A stretch of DNA of 33,281 nt, from NCBI GenBank assembly GCA_029778535.1, contig JAKOQB010000092.1, positions 1-33,281 of the forward strand, written 5' to 3'. This document shows positions 8,950 to 17,336 of the stretch, piece by piece (positions within the stretch are counted from its first letter, which is position 1; each line of letters starts with the position of its first letter). Position numbers and translations under genes: made by a program. The stretch comes from Pseudomonadota bacterium. Its GTDB lineage: Bacteria > Pseudomonadota > Gammaproteobacteria > Burkholderiales > Burkholderiaceae_F. The notes under the pieces are model-generated. The model made no database searches. It had not been told where the DNA came from and saw only the letters and a list, made by a program, of their open reading frames with translations.

Positions 8950-11109
8950 TTATCGGCCCGCAACCTGGCTGGAAATCACGCGCGGCGTGATGAAGATCAG
9001 CAACTCGGTCCGGTCGTTGATGCGGACGCGGTTCTTGAACAGCCAGCCGACGGCAGGTAGATCACCCAGCAGCGGGACCTTCGTCGTCGTCGTGCGTTCG
9101 TTCTGCTCGTAGATCCCGCCGAGCACCACAGTGCCGCCGTTGTCGACCAGCACCTGCGTCTGCACGTTCTTCGTGTCGATCGCCGGACCCGACTGCGTAT
9201 CGGCGCCGCGGCTGTCCTTGTTGACCTTGACATCGAGGAAGATCGCGCCCTCCGGCGTGATCTGCGGCGTAACCTCGAGCTTCAGCGTCGCCTTGCGGAA
9301 CGAAACGCTGGTCGCGCCGCTGGAAGTCGCCTGCTGGTACGGGATCTCCGTGCCCTGCTCGATGGTTGCCTTGACCTTGTCGGCCGTGATCACGCGCGGA
9401 CTCGACACGATCTTGCCCTGGCCTTCGGCCTCGAGGGCCGTGATCTCTAGGTTGATGAAGCGCGTCAGGTCCGAATTGAACAGGGTCAGCGATGCACCGG
9501 CCGGGCCGAAGCCGCTCAGGCCCCCCGCCGGCAGGTTGACGAAGTTCGCGTTCGACGCGGCGTTCGGCGTGGTGATGCCGCCCGTCCCGCCGCCGCCGAT
9601 GCTGATCGCGCCGCCCGGCCCGGTGAGCGAAGTGCCGCCACCGACGCCGCCGATCGTGCCGAATACGCCGGTGCCCCCGACTTCCCGCGGATAGCCCGTC
9701 GTGGCACCCAGCCGCACCCCGAGGTTGCGGCTGAACGTGTCCGACGCCTCGACGATGCGCGCCTCGATCAGCACCTGCGGCACGGCAATGTCGATGCGCT
9801 GGATCAGGCGCCTGATCTCTTCCAGCCGCGCCGCGGTGTCCTGCACAAAGAGCTGGTTGGTGCGGGCATCGACGACCGCGCTGCCGCGCTTCGACAGCAG
9901 GCGCTGCTGGCCTTCCATCAGCAGCCGACGCACGTCGTCCGCCTTCTGGTAGTTGATGACGAAATTCTCGGTGCGCAGCGGCTCGAGATCGGCGATCTGG
10001 CTGCGCGCCTCAAGTTCGAGCTTCTCCTTGGTTGCGAGCTCTTCGCGCGGGGCAACGACCAGAACGTTGCCGTTCTTGCGCATGTCGAGGCCCTTGCTCT
10101 GCAGGATGATGTCGAGCGCCTGATCCCACGGCACGTCCTTCAGGCGCAGCGTGATCGAGCCCTGCACGGAGTCGCTGGTGATGATGTTCAGATCGGTGAA
10201 GTCGGCGATCACCTGCAGCAGCGAGCGCACGTCGACATTCTGGAAGTTGAGCGACAGGCGCTCGCCCTGGTAGCCCGGGCGCGAGCCCTGGAACAGACGC
10301 GTCGGATCCTCCTTGATCGGCTTGACCTCGACCACGAAGCGTGTATCGCTCTGATAGGCGTTCTGCTCCCACAGCCCGCGCGGCTCGATCACCATCCGCA
10401 CGTTGTTGCCCTGCTGGATCGTGTTGACCATCGCCACCGGCGTGCCGAAGTCGGTTACGTCGAGTCGACGGCGCAATGCCTCCGGCACGCTCGTGCCGAG
10501 GAAGTCGACGATGATCTGCTGGCCTTGCTGGCGGATGTCGACGCTGGTGGCGGGGTCGCTCAAGTCGACGACCACGCGTCCCTCGCCGTCGGCGCCGCGC
10601 CGGAAGTCGATCGCCTTGAGCGACCGTGGTCCGGTGGCGGCCGCCGGTGCCGCCGCCGCAGCGCCGGCCGCCGCGGGTGCGCGGAACGTCGTCGTATCGG
10701 CGACCGCGCCCAGCGCGACCTGCACCGTGTTGCCGGACACGCTGATCGAATGCGCAAGCGAGCGCTTCAGATTCAGCACCACACGCGTGCGGTCCTGCGC
10801 CTGTACGACGTTGACGCTGCGCAGGTCGCCCTGGTTGAGCTCGAGCGCGTTGCGCCCGAGGTTGTTGGTCGTCTGTGGCAGATCGATCGCAATCCGCGCC
10901 GGATTGGCGATCGAGAAGCTCGGCGGGATGCCCGCCATTGGAGACTTCAGCTGGATGGTGAGCACCACGCCCGCACCGGTCTGCGTTGCATCGACGCGCT
11001 CGATGCTGTTGGCTTCCGCCTGCGCCGTCGCCGACTGCGGAAGCAATGCGAATGTCGCGGCCGCCGCTACCAGCACAGCGTTCCACATCGAACCCCAAAG
11101 CCTGCTCAT
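8950..11109 (-). CDS. pilQ: Type IV pilus outer-membrane secretin
   Basis: PilQ forms the outer-membrane channel through which the type IV pilus passes. The 719-residue protein starts with a signal peptide ending near ATAQA. It then has two AMIN domains that bind peptidoglycan (about 33-115 and 140-220), a short secretin N-terminal (STN) domain at RLSLNFQNVDVRSLLQVIAD, an N1-type domain (VINYQKADDVRRLL), and the C-terminal secretin domain from VLIEARIVEASD to LLIFITPRVI. A long Gly-rich insert (GGVGGGTSLTGPGG and around) lies in the secretin domain, probably in the gate or outer loop. The ATG at 11109 overlaps the pilP stop as ATGA. The frame is open upstream across pilP, but signal peptide and overlap fix the start. 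The gene after it is the Ig-like lipoprotein rather than aroK directly. Confidence 0.97.
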   Translation of the reverse strand: MSRLWGSMWNAVLVAAAATFALLPQSATAQAEANSIERVDATQTGAGVVLTIQLKSPMAGIPPSFSIANPARIAIDLPQTTNNLGRNALELNQGDLRSVNVVQAQDRTRVVLNLKRSLAHSISVSGNTVQVALGAVADTTTFRAPAAAGAAAAAPAAATGPRSLKAIDFRRGADGEGRVVVDLSDPATSVDIRQQGQQIIVDFLGTSVPEALRRRLDVTDFGTPVAMVNTIQQGNNVRMVIEPRGLWEQNAYQSDTRFVVEVKPIKEDPTRLFQGSRPGYQGERLSLNFQNVDVRSLLQVIADFTDLNIITSDSVQGSITLRLKDVPWDQALDIILQSKGLDMRKNGNVLVVAPREELATKEKLELEARSQIADLEPLRTENFVINYQKADDVRRLLMEGQQRLLSKRGSAVVDARTNQLFVQDTAARLEEIRRLIQRIDIAVPQVLIEARIVEASDTFSRNLGVRLGATTGYPREVGGTGVFGTIGGVGGGTSLTGPGGAISIGGGGTGGITTPNAASNANFVNLPAGGLSGFGPAGASLTLFNSDLTRFINLEITALEAEGQGKIVSSPRVITADKVKATIEQGTEIPYQQATSSGATSVSFRKATLKLEVTPQITPEGAIFLDVKVNKDSRGADTQSGPAIDTKNVQTQVLVDNGGTVVLGGIYEQNERTTTTKVPLLGDLPAVGWLFKNRVRINDRTELLIFITPRVISSQVAGR

Positions 11110-11663
11110 CGTTTGCCCCCTTGCTGGCGCCCGGCGCTTTCCTGCAACTCCAACTTGGCGGGTCGCTCGACCCACTCCCCCGCAGCGTCTTGCACGATTT
11201 CTTTCAGTTGAACTTCCGTTTCGGTGATGCGAGTCACCAGCCCGAAGTTCTGGCCGACGTAATTGCCGACCCGGACCAGATGCGTTGCGCCGCCTGTTTC
11301 CAGCAGTGCCACGTTCGTGCCGCGCTGCTTCATCATGCCGACCATACGGATCTGGTCGAGCGAGAATCCTTCCAGCGTCTCGCGCCGCCGGTCGAGATCC
11401 GGCCGGATCGAGCTGCCCGTCGAGCGCGCCTGCTGCTGACGCGCCACCGCCATCACGACCTTCTGCGCATCGAACGGATCGACCAGCCCGCGGCTGTCGT
11501 ACGCGTACGGCGTGAACTCCTTCGGCGCCGGCACCGGTTCGGTCGTGGGCTTCATGCCCTGACGAACGTCGGTCATCCATTGCCGGATCTCCGCCTCGCC
11601 CGCGGCACCACACGCCGCAAGCTGGGCGGAGACAAGCATCAAGCCAAGCAGACGTAGCCTCAT
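11106..11663 (-). CDS. pilP: Type IV pilus inner-membrane lipoprotein
   Basis: PilP links the inner-membrane PilM/N/O alignment complex to the secretin PilQ. It has 185 residues. The signal peptide MRLRLLGLMLVSAQ ends in lipobox LAAC, so the mature protein is lipidated at Cys20. The conserved region includes RGLVDPFDAQKV, ETLEGFSLDQIRMVG and VRVGNYVGQNFGLV, the beta-sandwich that contacts PilQ. It starts eight bases after pilO and its TGA overlaps the pilQ ATG. Length and order are normal for the family. Confidence 0.95.
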   Translation of the reverse strand: MRLRLLGLMLVSAQLAACGAAGEAEIRQWMTDVRQGMKPTTEPVPAPKEFTPYAYDSRGLVDPFDAQKVVMAVARQQQARSTGSSIRPDLDRRRETLEGFSLDQIRMVGMMKQRGTNVALLETGGATHLVRVGNYVGQNFGLVTRITETEVQLKEIVQDAAGEWVERPAKLELQESAGRQQGGKR

Positions 11664-11671
11664 CGTCCGTC

Positions 11672-12316
11672 CTATTTCTTCGCCTGTGCCTGGCGCGCCT
11701 TGCGCTGCTGCGCCAGTTCCTCGTCGTCGAGGTACCGGTACGTCTTCGCGGTCGCGTCCATCGACAGCGCGCCGTCGCGCTGGGCCTGTATCGTGATGTT
11801 GTTCAGCGTCACGATGCGCGGCAAATTGGCGATGTCGCTGGCGAACGCGCCGAGGTCGTGATAGCGCCCGGACAGCCGCACCGCGATCGGCAGCTCCGCG
11901 TAGTAATCGCGGACGTTGACGTTGCCGGGCCGGAACAGCTCGAACTGCAGCCCACGCCCGATGCCGGCCTGGTTGATGTCCGACAGCAAGGCGTCCATCT
12001 CGGCCTTGCTCGGCAACTGCTTTTCCAGCGTCAGCACGTACTGGCTGACCTGCTCCTTCTGCTTGCGCAGATCCTCGAGGTTGATCGCCTGCTGCAGCTT
12101 CTGCCGATACTGTCCCTTCAGCGCGTCTTCCTCGGCCCGCAAGCGGTCCAGCTCCTCGCTCTGCTTGCTCCAAAGCAGCAGCCAGCCGAGCACCGCGCAC
12201 ACGGCGATCATGAACAGCCACACGGTGATGCGCGGCAGGATCGGCCAGTGGCCGACGTTGTCGAGCGTCAGTCCCTTGAACTGATCGCCCAGCTCGCGGA
12301 AGTTGATCGATGCCAT
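11672..12316 (-). CDS. pilO: Type IV pilus inner-membrane protein PilO
   Basis: PilO is a bitopic inner-membrane protein that pairs with PilN. The 214-residue sequence has a short cytoplasmic N-terminus, one membrane helix at about residues 30-49 (ITVWLFMIAVCAVLGWLLLW), a coiled coil (SEELDRLRAEEDALKGQY and beyond) and a periplasmic ferredoxin-like domain ending near residue 190. NNITIQAQRDGALSMDATAKTYRY is cut here in description to its typical C-terminal feature, AKTYRYLDDEE. The Lys/Ala/Gln-rich tail is common in betaproteobacteria. It lies 18 bases after pilN and eight before pilP, inside the operon. Confidence 0.95.
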   Translation of the reverse strand: MASINFRELGDQFKGLTLDNVGHWPILPRITVWLFMIAVCAVLGWLLLWSKQSEELDRLRAEEDALKGQYRQKLQQAINLEDLRKQKEQVSQYVLTLEKQLPSKAEMDALLSDINQAGIGRGLQFELFRPGNVNVRDYYAELPIAVRLSGRYHDLGAFASDIANLPRIVTLNNITIQAQRDGALSMDATAKTYRYLDDEELAQQRKARQAQAKK

Positions 12317-12334
12317 GTCTGTCCCCCGCGAGCC

Positions 12335-12958
12335 CTATTTCTTCGCCGGCGCCGTGGACGGCGCAGACTGCTGCGCCTGTGTCAGCTGCGCGCGCTCCGG
12401 CGTCGGCCTCAGGTGAAAGTTCAGCGAGAAGTCGAACAGCCGCCGCGAGACGTTGGCCGGCTGGTTGCCGGCAATCCGGATCTCGATCAGCTCGGGACGC
12501 TCGAGGAACTTCGAGTTCGCTTGCAGATTGCGCAGCAGCTCGGACACCCGCTCGTTGGAGGCCGCCTGGCCGGACACGTTGACGCGCTTGTCCTCCTGCT
12601 TGATCTGCCGCAGATAGATGCCTTCGGGCACCTGCTTGGTCAGCTCGTCCAGCAGGTAAACGGGCTGGTTGCGGTCGGCCTGCAGATCCTCGACCGCGCG
12701 CTGGCGGGCCCGCAACGCGTCGATCTCCTGCCGCAAGCTCGCGATCTCGCGGATCTGCAGATCGAGCTTGCGGTTCTCCGCCGCAATGAAATTGTTGCGT
12801 TCCTGTTGCGCGCCGATCAGCCCCTGAAAGACGGACCAAACCACGAACACCAGCGCGGCGCCGGCCACCAGGCTGAGCAGCGTCAGAAAATAGAATGATC
12901 GCTTCTGCCGTTCGCGCCGCGCCTCTCGGTGCGGCAGCAGGTTGATGCGAATTCTCAT
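12335..12958 (-). CDS. pilN: Type IV pilus inner-membrane protein PilN
   Basis: PilN bridges cytoplasmic PilM and periplasmic PilO. The 207-residue protein opens with MRIRINLLPHRE; the INLLPxR motif is the known contact that binds the groove of PilM. One membrane helix follows at about residues 21-44, then a coiled coil (residues 53-80) and a periplasmic ferredoxin-like domain. The frame extends upstream by ten codons to an ATG at 12988, but the motif and the ATGA overlap with the pilM stop fix the start at 12958. The tail is rich in Gln, Ala and Pro. Confidence 0.95.
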   Translation of the reverse strand: MRIRINLLPHREARRERQKRSFYFLTLLSLVAGAALVFVVWSVFQGLIGAQQERNNFIAAENRKLDLQIREIASLRQEIDALRARQRAVEDLQADRNQPVYLLDELTKQVPEGIYLRQIKQEDKRVNVSGQAASNERVSELLRNLQANSKFLERPELIEIRIAGNQPANVSRRLFDFSLNFHLRPTPERAQLTQAQQSAPSTAPAKK

Positions 12959-14034
12959 TCGTCGAATCTCCGCATCGCCAGACCGCACGGCGTCAGCAGT
13001 GCCGGCGCATCAAGCCGCAACTGCTTCTCGCGGATGTTGGGCGAAATCTCCATTCCCTTGAACGGCGAGATCACCGACGTCGGCACCTGCGCGCGCTCCA
13101 TCAGTGCATCAGCCAGTCCCGCCAGCACCGCGGAGCCGCCCGCGAGCATGATCTGGTCGATGCGCGTGTACGGCGTCGACGTGAAGAAGAACTGCAGGGC
13201 GCGCGTGATCTCGGTGACTGCCGAGTCGACGAACGGTTTCAGCACGTCAGTCTCGAAATTCGCCGGCAGGTCGCCGCTGCGCTTCTTCTGCTCCGCTTCG
13301 TCGGCCGGTATGCCGTAGGTGCGCGCGATGTCGCCGGTGAGCTGCTGGCCGCCGAACGGCTGCTCGCGCTCGTAGATCGCCTCGCCGTCGTGCATCACGG
13401 TGACGCTGGTCGCGTTGGCGCCCATGTAGAACACCGCGATCACCAGCCCTTCGCCGCCGTTGGGCAGCTGATTGATCAGCCGCTGCAGCGCGCTGCGCAT
13501 CGCGTACGACTCGACGTCGACCACCACGGGTTTCAGTCCCGCCGCCTGCGCGACCGCCATGCGGTCTTCGACCTTTTCCTTGCGGGAGGCGGCGATCAGC
13601 ACTTCGACGTCGTCCGGCGCATTGGGAATCGGGCCCAGCACCTGGAAGTCGAGGCTCACCTCGTCCAGCGCAAAGGGAATGTACTGATTGGCCTCGCTCT
13701 CGACCTGCATCTCGAGCTCCTGCTCGCGCAGGTTTGCCGGCAGCGCGATTCGCTTGGTGATCACGGCCGAGGCCGGCAGCGCCATTGCGACGTTCTTGTA
13801 GCGCGTGCCCGAACGGCGCCAGGCGCGCTTGACTGCCTCGGCGACGATGTCGATCTTGTCGATGTTGCCGTCGACCACTGCGCCGCGCGGCAGCGACTCG
13901 ATCGCATAACGCTCGAGCCGATACGTGCCGGCGCCCGGCTCGGACAGCTCGACGATCTTCACGCTCGACGATCCGATGTCCAGACCGATCAGAGGCGGCG
14001 TCTTGGATGACAGGAACGGCAACTCGAAGGCCAA
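12955..14034 (-). CDS. pilM: Type IV pilus actin-like ATPase-fold protein PilM
   Basis: PilM is the cytoplasmic actin-like component that binds the N-terminal tail of PilN in the pilus alignment complex. It has 359 residues. The nucleotide-fold motifs are GLDIGSSSVKIVEL near the N-terminus and the C-terminal LAGGSAVLAGLADAL. It is the first gene of the operon. The start codon at 14034 is TTG, giving MAFELPFLSSKTPP; a GGGAG site lies eight to nine bases upstream and supports this rare start. Length matches PilM of other betaproteobacteria (about 355-365). Confidence 0.95.
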   Translation of the reverse strand: MAFELPFLSSKTPPLIGLDIGSSSVKIVELSEPGAGTYRLERYAIESLPRGAVVDGNIDKIDIVAEAVKRAWRRSGTRYKNVAMALPASAVITKRIALPANLREQELEMQVESEANQYIPFALDEVSLDFQVLGPIPNAPDDVEVLIAASRKEKVEDRMAVAQAAGLKPVVVDVESYAMRSALQRLINQLPNGGEGLVIAVFYMGANATSVTVMHDGEAIYEREQPFGGQQLTGDIARTYGIPADEAEQKKRSGDLPANFETDVLKPFVDSAVTEITRALQFFFTSTPYTRIDQIMLAGGSAVLAGLADALMERAQVPTSVISPFKGMEISPNIREKQLRLDAPALLTPCGLAMRRFDE

Positions 14035-14073
14035 GGCGGCACTCCCAAAAAACGCACTGCTCCTCGATCGATG

Positions 14074-14088
14074 CTCCGGAATCCGGAG
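14074..14088. repeat. Palindrome CTCCGGA-A-TCCGGAG in the pilM leader
   Basis: Two perfect seven-base arms around a single central base lie 40-54 bases upstream of the pilM start codon. The size and symmetry suit a dimeric regulator operator or a small mRNA hairpin. Function is not shown by the sequence. Confidence 0.45.
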
Positions 14089-14200
14089 AAAAGGCGGCGG
14101 CTGGGACAGCGAATCACGACGCGATCACGCGATGCGCGTCGTCCGACGATTTTCCTTATCTTTCGAGCGTTTACGACTTGTTTATTGGATGCTACTTCAA

Positions 14201-14230
14201 ATCCTATCAACGAAACGAAAAAAACGACAA
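14201..14230 (-). promoter_or_regulatory. Candidate pilM-operon promoter
   Basis: On the minus strand TTGTCG (14230-14225) is followed after 18 bases by TAGGAT (14206-14201), and the spacer is T-rich. Transcription would start near 14194, leaving a leader of about 160 bases that includes the palindrome at 14074-14088. Both hexamers are only partial matches to the sigma-70 consensus. Confidence 0.3.
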
Positions 14231-14343
14231 GCCCTACGAATGGACGATCGTGAGCAGTGCCGCCAAGACGCTCGCACGAACCGCTGAACTTTGTTTTGCG
14301 CGAGCATTCGAATCGATGACCGAAACGTCCCGTGCCCGATCCC

Positions 14344-14349
14344 TATAAT
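14344..14349 (+). promoter_or_regulatory. Consensus -10 (TATAAT) of mrcA
   Basis: A perfect TATAAT lies 26-31 bases before the TTG used here as the mrcA start. The predicted start of transcription is near 14356. The -35 region is poor (CGAAAC at 17 bases), so an activator or an alternative -35 may be involved. Confidence 0.55.
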
Positions 14350-14374
14350 TCGCCGCATTCCGTCGTGTCTCTGA

Positions 14375-16816
14375 TTGTGGCTGCCTGCTCGCAATCGTGC
14401 CAAGCGCTCGCTGGCCGCAGGCATTCCGAAGCATTCCGTGTCCGCTGAACCTCAACGCGAAGTCTCGCGCACGCAACAGTTGAGCGCCGTTTTCCGATCG
14501 CCGTGGGCGAAGGTCGGCGTCGCGCTCGCCGGGCTAGCCGCCGCGGGCGGGCTGACACTCTTTCTCCTGCTGTCGTTCGTGTTCGCGGTGGCGTATTCGA
14601 GCCTGCCGAACATCGAGGCGCTGACGGACTACCGGCCCAAGATCCCGCTGCGGGTCTGGACGTGGGACGGCGTGCTGATCGGCGAGTTCGGCGAAGAGCG
14701 GCGCGATTTTGTTCCCATCAAGGACGTTCCGGAACGCATCAAGCAGGCGATCCTCGCCGCCGAGGACGACAGCTTCTACCGCCACAGCGGTGTCGACTTC
14801 CTTGGTCTGGTGCGCGCGGCGGTGGCCAACTTCGCTTCCGGCCGCCGCGGTCAGGGCGGCAGCACGATCACGATGCAGGTGGCGCGCAACTTCTACCTGA
14901 GTTCCGAGCGCAGCTACCTGCGCAAGGTCTACGAGATCGCGCTGGCGTACAAGATCGAATCGCAGCTCACCAAGGACAAGATCCTCGAGGTCTACATCAA
15001 CCAGATCTTCCTCGGTCAGCGCGCGTATGGTTTCGCGGCGGCGGGACAGGTCTACTTCGGCAAGAAGCTGTCCGATCTGTCCGTCGGCGAGTCGGCGTTG
15101 CTGGCAGGCTTGCCCGCGGCGCCGAGTGCCTACAACCCCTGGGCCAACCCGCGCCGCGCCAAGGCGCGCCAGCAGTACGTGCTGTCGCGGATGCTCGCGC
15201 TCGGATTCATCGACAAGCCCACCTACGAGACCGCGCTCGCCGAGCCGTTCCGACCGCGGATGGCAATGCCGGCGTTCGCGCCGCAGCCGACGCGCTCGCG
15301 CGTGCCGGCCGACTACGCGGCCGAGATGGCGCGCCAGATGATGTTCGACGTGTACCAGCAGGAGACCTACACCCGCGGCCTGAATGTCTACACGACGCTG
15401 GTCAGCACCGAGCAGCAGGCCGCATACGCCGCGCTGCGGACGCAGGTGCTCGAATACGATCGCCGCTACGGCTACCGCGGGCCGGAAGCCTTCATCGATC
15501 TCGAAGGCGATCCGCACGCGCGCGAGCAGCAGATTGAGGATGCGCTGCTGGAGGCGATCGACAGCCCAGACCTGATCCCGGCCGTGGTGGTCGAGGCAAC
15601 GCCCAAGCTGGTGAAGGTCGTCGTGCAGGGCGGCGAGCAGATCGACCTCAAGGGCGACGGCCTGCGCTTCGCCGCACGCGCGCTGGATCCGAAGGCGCAG
15701 CCCGGCCGGCGCATCGTGCCGGGCGCCGTCGTCCGCCTGACGCGCTCGGCCAAGTCGGGCTGGGAGATCTCGCAGCTGCCGCAGGTGGAGGCGGCGTTCG
15801 TGTCGGCCACGTCGGACGACGGCGCGGTGCGGGCGCTGGTCGGTGGCTTCGACTTCAACCTGAACAAGTTCAACCACGTGACCCAGGCCTGGCGCCAGCC
15901 CGGCTCGAGCTTCAAGCCCTTCATCTACTCCGCCGCGCTCGAAAAGGGCTTCATGCCGAGCACGCTGGTCAACGATGCGCCGCTGGTGATCGATCCCAAG
16001 CTGACCGGGGGCCAGCTTTGGGAGCCGAAGAACTACGACGGCAAGTACGAAGGTCCGATGCGCCTGCGCCAGGGGCTCGCGAAATCGAAGAACCTCGTTT
16101 CGATCCGCATCCTGCAGGCGATCGGGCCGGCTTACGCGCAGGAGTACATCACGCGCTTCGGGTTCGAGGCCGACAAGCATCCGCCGTTCCTCACCATGGG
16201 ACTGGGTGCCGGTTCGGTGACGCCGTGGCAGATGCTGGCCGGATACGCGGTGTTCGCCAACGGCGGCTACCGCATCAACCCGTACCTGATCAGCAAGGTC
16301 ACCGACTCGACCGGCGCGGTGCTGATGGAGGCGCGCCCGGTCAAGGCGGGCGCGACCGCGCCGCGCGCCGTCGACGAGCGCAACGTCTACGTGATGGACA
16401 GCCTGATGCGCGATGTCGCGCGCTACGGCACCGCCGCGCGCGCTTCGGTGCTGAAGCGCGCCGACGTCGCGGGCAAGACCGGCACGACCAACGACTCGCA
16501 CGACGCGTGGTTTGCCGGCTACAGCGGCGGCATCGTCGCCGTCAGCTGGTTCGGCTTCGATCAGCCGCGGCCGCTCGGCGACCGCGAAACCGGCGGCGGC
16601 CTTGCACTGCCGATCTGGATCAACTACATGAGCACCGCGCTGAAGGGCCGGCCGGAAATCGATCGGCCGATGCCCGACGGCGTGGTCAGCGTCGGCGGCG
16701 AGGTCTACTTCTCCGAGTTCCAGCCCGGACAGGGGGTGGCCAGCATCGGGCTCGAAGACGCGCTGCCGCCGGAGGAGAAGCGCAAGGCCGACGCCGTGCG
16801 CGACCAGATCTTCTAG
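14375..16816 (+). CDS. mrcA: Penicillin-binding protein 1A (bifunctional transglycosylase/transpeptidase)
   Basis: Polymerises and cross-links peptidoglycan in the periplasm, anchored in the inner membrane. From the chosen start it has 813 residues: a membrane helix at about 50-75, then a GT51 glycosyltransferase domain with catalytic Glu130 (AAEDDSFYRHSGVD) and GGSTITMQ, an OB-like linker (about 310-480), and the transpeptidase domain with Ser511 in GSSFKP, SKN at 571-573 and KTGTT at 701-705. The start is uncertain: TTG at 14375 is the earliest in frame after a TGA, GTG at 14438 and TTG at 14480 are alternatives, and none has a clear ribosome binding site. Divergence from pilM is the conserved arrangement in beta- and gammaproteobacteria. 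The stop TAG shares the tetramer CTAG with the stop of convergent cyaY. Confidence 0.96.
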   Translation: MWLPARNRAKRSLAAGIPKHSVSAEPQREVSRTQQLSAVFRSPWAKVGVALAGLAAAGGLTLFLLLSFVFAVAYSSLPNIEALTDYRPKIPLRVWTWDGVLIGEFGEERRDFVPIKDVPERIKQAILAAEDDSFYRHSGVDFLGLVRAAVANFASGRRGQGGSTITMQVARNFYLSSERSYLRKVYEIALAYKIESQLTKDKILEVYINQIFLGQRAYGFAAAGQVYFGKKLSDLSVGESALLAGLPAAPSAYNPWANPRRAKARQQYVLSRMLALGFIDKPTYETALAEPFRPRMAMPAFAPQPTRSRVPADYAAEMARQMMFDVYQQETYTRGLNVYTTLVSTEQQAAYAALRTQVLEYDRRYGYRGPEAFIDLEGDPHAREQQIEDALLEAIDSPDLIPAVVVEATPKLVKVVVQGGEQIDLKGDGLRFAARALDPKAQPGRRIVPGAVVRLTRSAKSGWEISQLPQVEAAFVSATSDDGAVRALVGGFDFNLNKFNHVTQAWRQPGSSFKPFIYSAALEKGFMPSTLVNDAPLVIDPKLTGGQLWEPKNYDGKYEGPMRLRQGLAKSKNLVSIRILQAIGPAYAQEYITRFGFEADKHPPFLTMGLGAGSVTPWQMLAGYAVFANGGYRINPYLISKVTDSTGAVLMEARPVKAGATAPRAVDERNVYVMDSLMRDVARYGTAARASVLKRADVAGKTGTTNDSHDAWFAGYSGGIVAVSWFGFDQPRPLGDRETGGGLALPIWINYMSTALKGRPEIDRPMPDGVVSVGGEVYFSEFQPGQGVASIGLEDALPPEEKRKADAVRDQIF

Positions 16817-17136
16817 CGGCCGGCGCGCAGCACGACCGGTTGCCCGCCCTGCGCGGACACGATCCGTGACAGCGCCGCGAACAGTTCCGCGCCGTCGCGC
16901 GTATCGCACCAGCGCGCACCGGCGCGCTCGAAATGAAAGCCGCCGCTCCTTGCCGCCACCCAGATCTGCCGCATCGGCGTCTGGCTGTTGACCACGATGC
17001 GCGAGGCGTCCGCGAGCTCCAGCGTCAGCACGTTGCCCGCGCGGGTGACTTCGATGTCGGCGCCGCAGGTTTCGACCGCGCGTTCGATCGCGTCGAGCGT
17101 CTCTTCGGCGAGCACCAGGAATTCGCTTTCGGTCAT
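16813..17136 (-). CDS. cyaY: Frataxin-like iron-binding protein CyaY
   Basis: CyaY is the bacterial frataxin, which binds iron and modulates iron-sulfur cluster assembly on IscS. The 107-residue length is typical (E. coli 106). The family pattern is clear: an acidic N-terminal helix (MTESEFLVLAEETLDAIE), then GNVLTLELADASRIVVN, TPMRQIWVAARSGGFHF and a C-terminal helix ELFAALSRIVSAQ. It is convergent with mrcA, and the two TAG stops lie within one CTAG. It diverges from lptM, with 14 bases between start codons. No strong Shine-Dalgarno sequence precedes the ATG at 17136. Confidence 0.93.
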   Translation of the reverse strand: MTESEFLVLAEETLDAIERAVETCGADIEVTRAGNVLTLELADASRIVVNSQTPMRQIWVAARSGGFHFERAGARWCDTRDGAELFAALSRIVSAQGGQPVVLRAGR

Positions 17137-17144
17137 GTTAGATT
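17136..17144 (+). promoter_or_regulatory. Possible extended -10 for a leaderless lptM-lysA mRNA
   Basis: TGT followed by TAGATT (17139-17144) resembles an extended -10, and the lptM ATG begins exactly six bases later. No good -35 is seen, and the region overlaps the cyaY start codon. There is no Shine-Dalgarno sequence before lptM, which fits a leaderless message. Confidence 0.3.
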
Positions 17145-17150
17145 GGGCCG

Positions 17151-17336
17151 ATGAAACGGGCGATCGGCATTGTAGTGTTGACCCTCGGCGCGCTGGTCGC
17201 GTGCGGCCTGAAAGGCCCGCTGTATCTGCCGGGCCAGTCGCCGAAGAACGCGCCGTGGCCGCCGCCGGCGCAGCCGCAACCCGCGGCGCAGCCGCAGCCG
17301 GCCGACGTTCCCGCATCCGGCGAAAAGAAGAAATGA
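17151..17336 (+). CDS. lptM: LptM-type small lipoprotein (LPS translocon maturation)
   Basis: A 61-residue lipoprotein. The signal MKRAIGIVVLTLGALVAC ends at the lipidated Cys18, followed by the hallmark CGLKGPLYLP. LptM (formerly YifL) assists oxidative maturation of LptD in the LPS translocon of E. coli; this role is transferred by family and not shown here. The remainder is a Pro/Gln/Ala-rich tail ending EKKK. Position between divergent cyaY and a diaminopimelate-pathway gene matches E. coli, where dapF follows. Its TGA overlaps the lysA ATG as ATGA. Confidence 0.9.
   Translation: MKRAIGIVVLTLGALVACGLKGPLYLPGQSPKNAPWPPPAQPQPAAQPQPADVPASGEKKK

Larger units (their letters stand above)
14035..14374. 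other. Divergent control region between pilM and mrcA, no gene
   Basis: This is the only gene-free stretch over 300 bases. It is clearly more AT-rich than its surroundings, mainly 14150-14240 and 14285-14350. It contains a 15-base palindrome in the pilM leader, a candidate pilM promoter and a good -10 for mrcA, listed separately. Short open frames on both strands cross the region, but none has a ribosome binding site or recognisable product. No repeat shared with other parts of the window was seen. Confidence 0.7.

Noticed and set aside
14534..16909. 791-codon minus-strand frame opposite mrcA
   Set aside because: Shadow of the PBP1A gene, which has all catalytic motifs on the plus strand.
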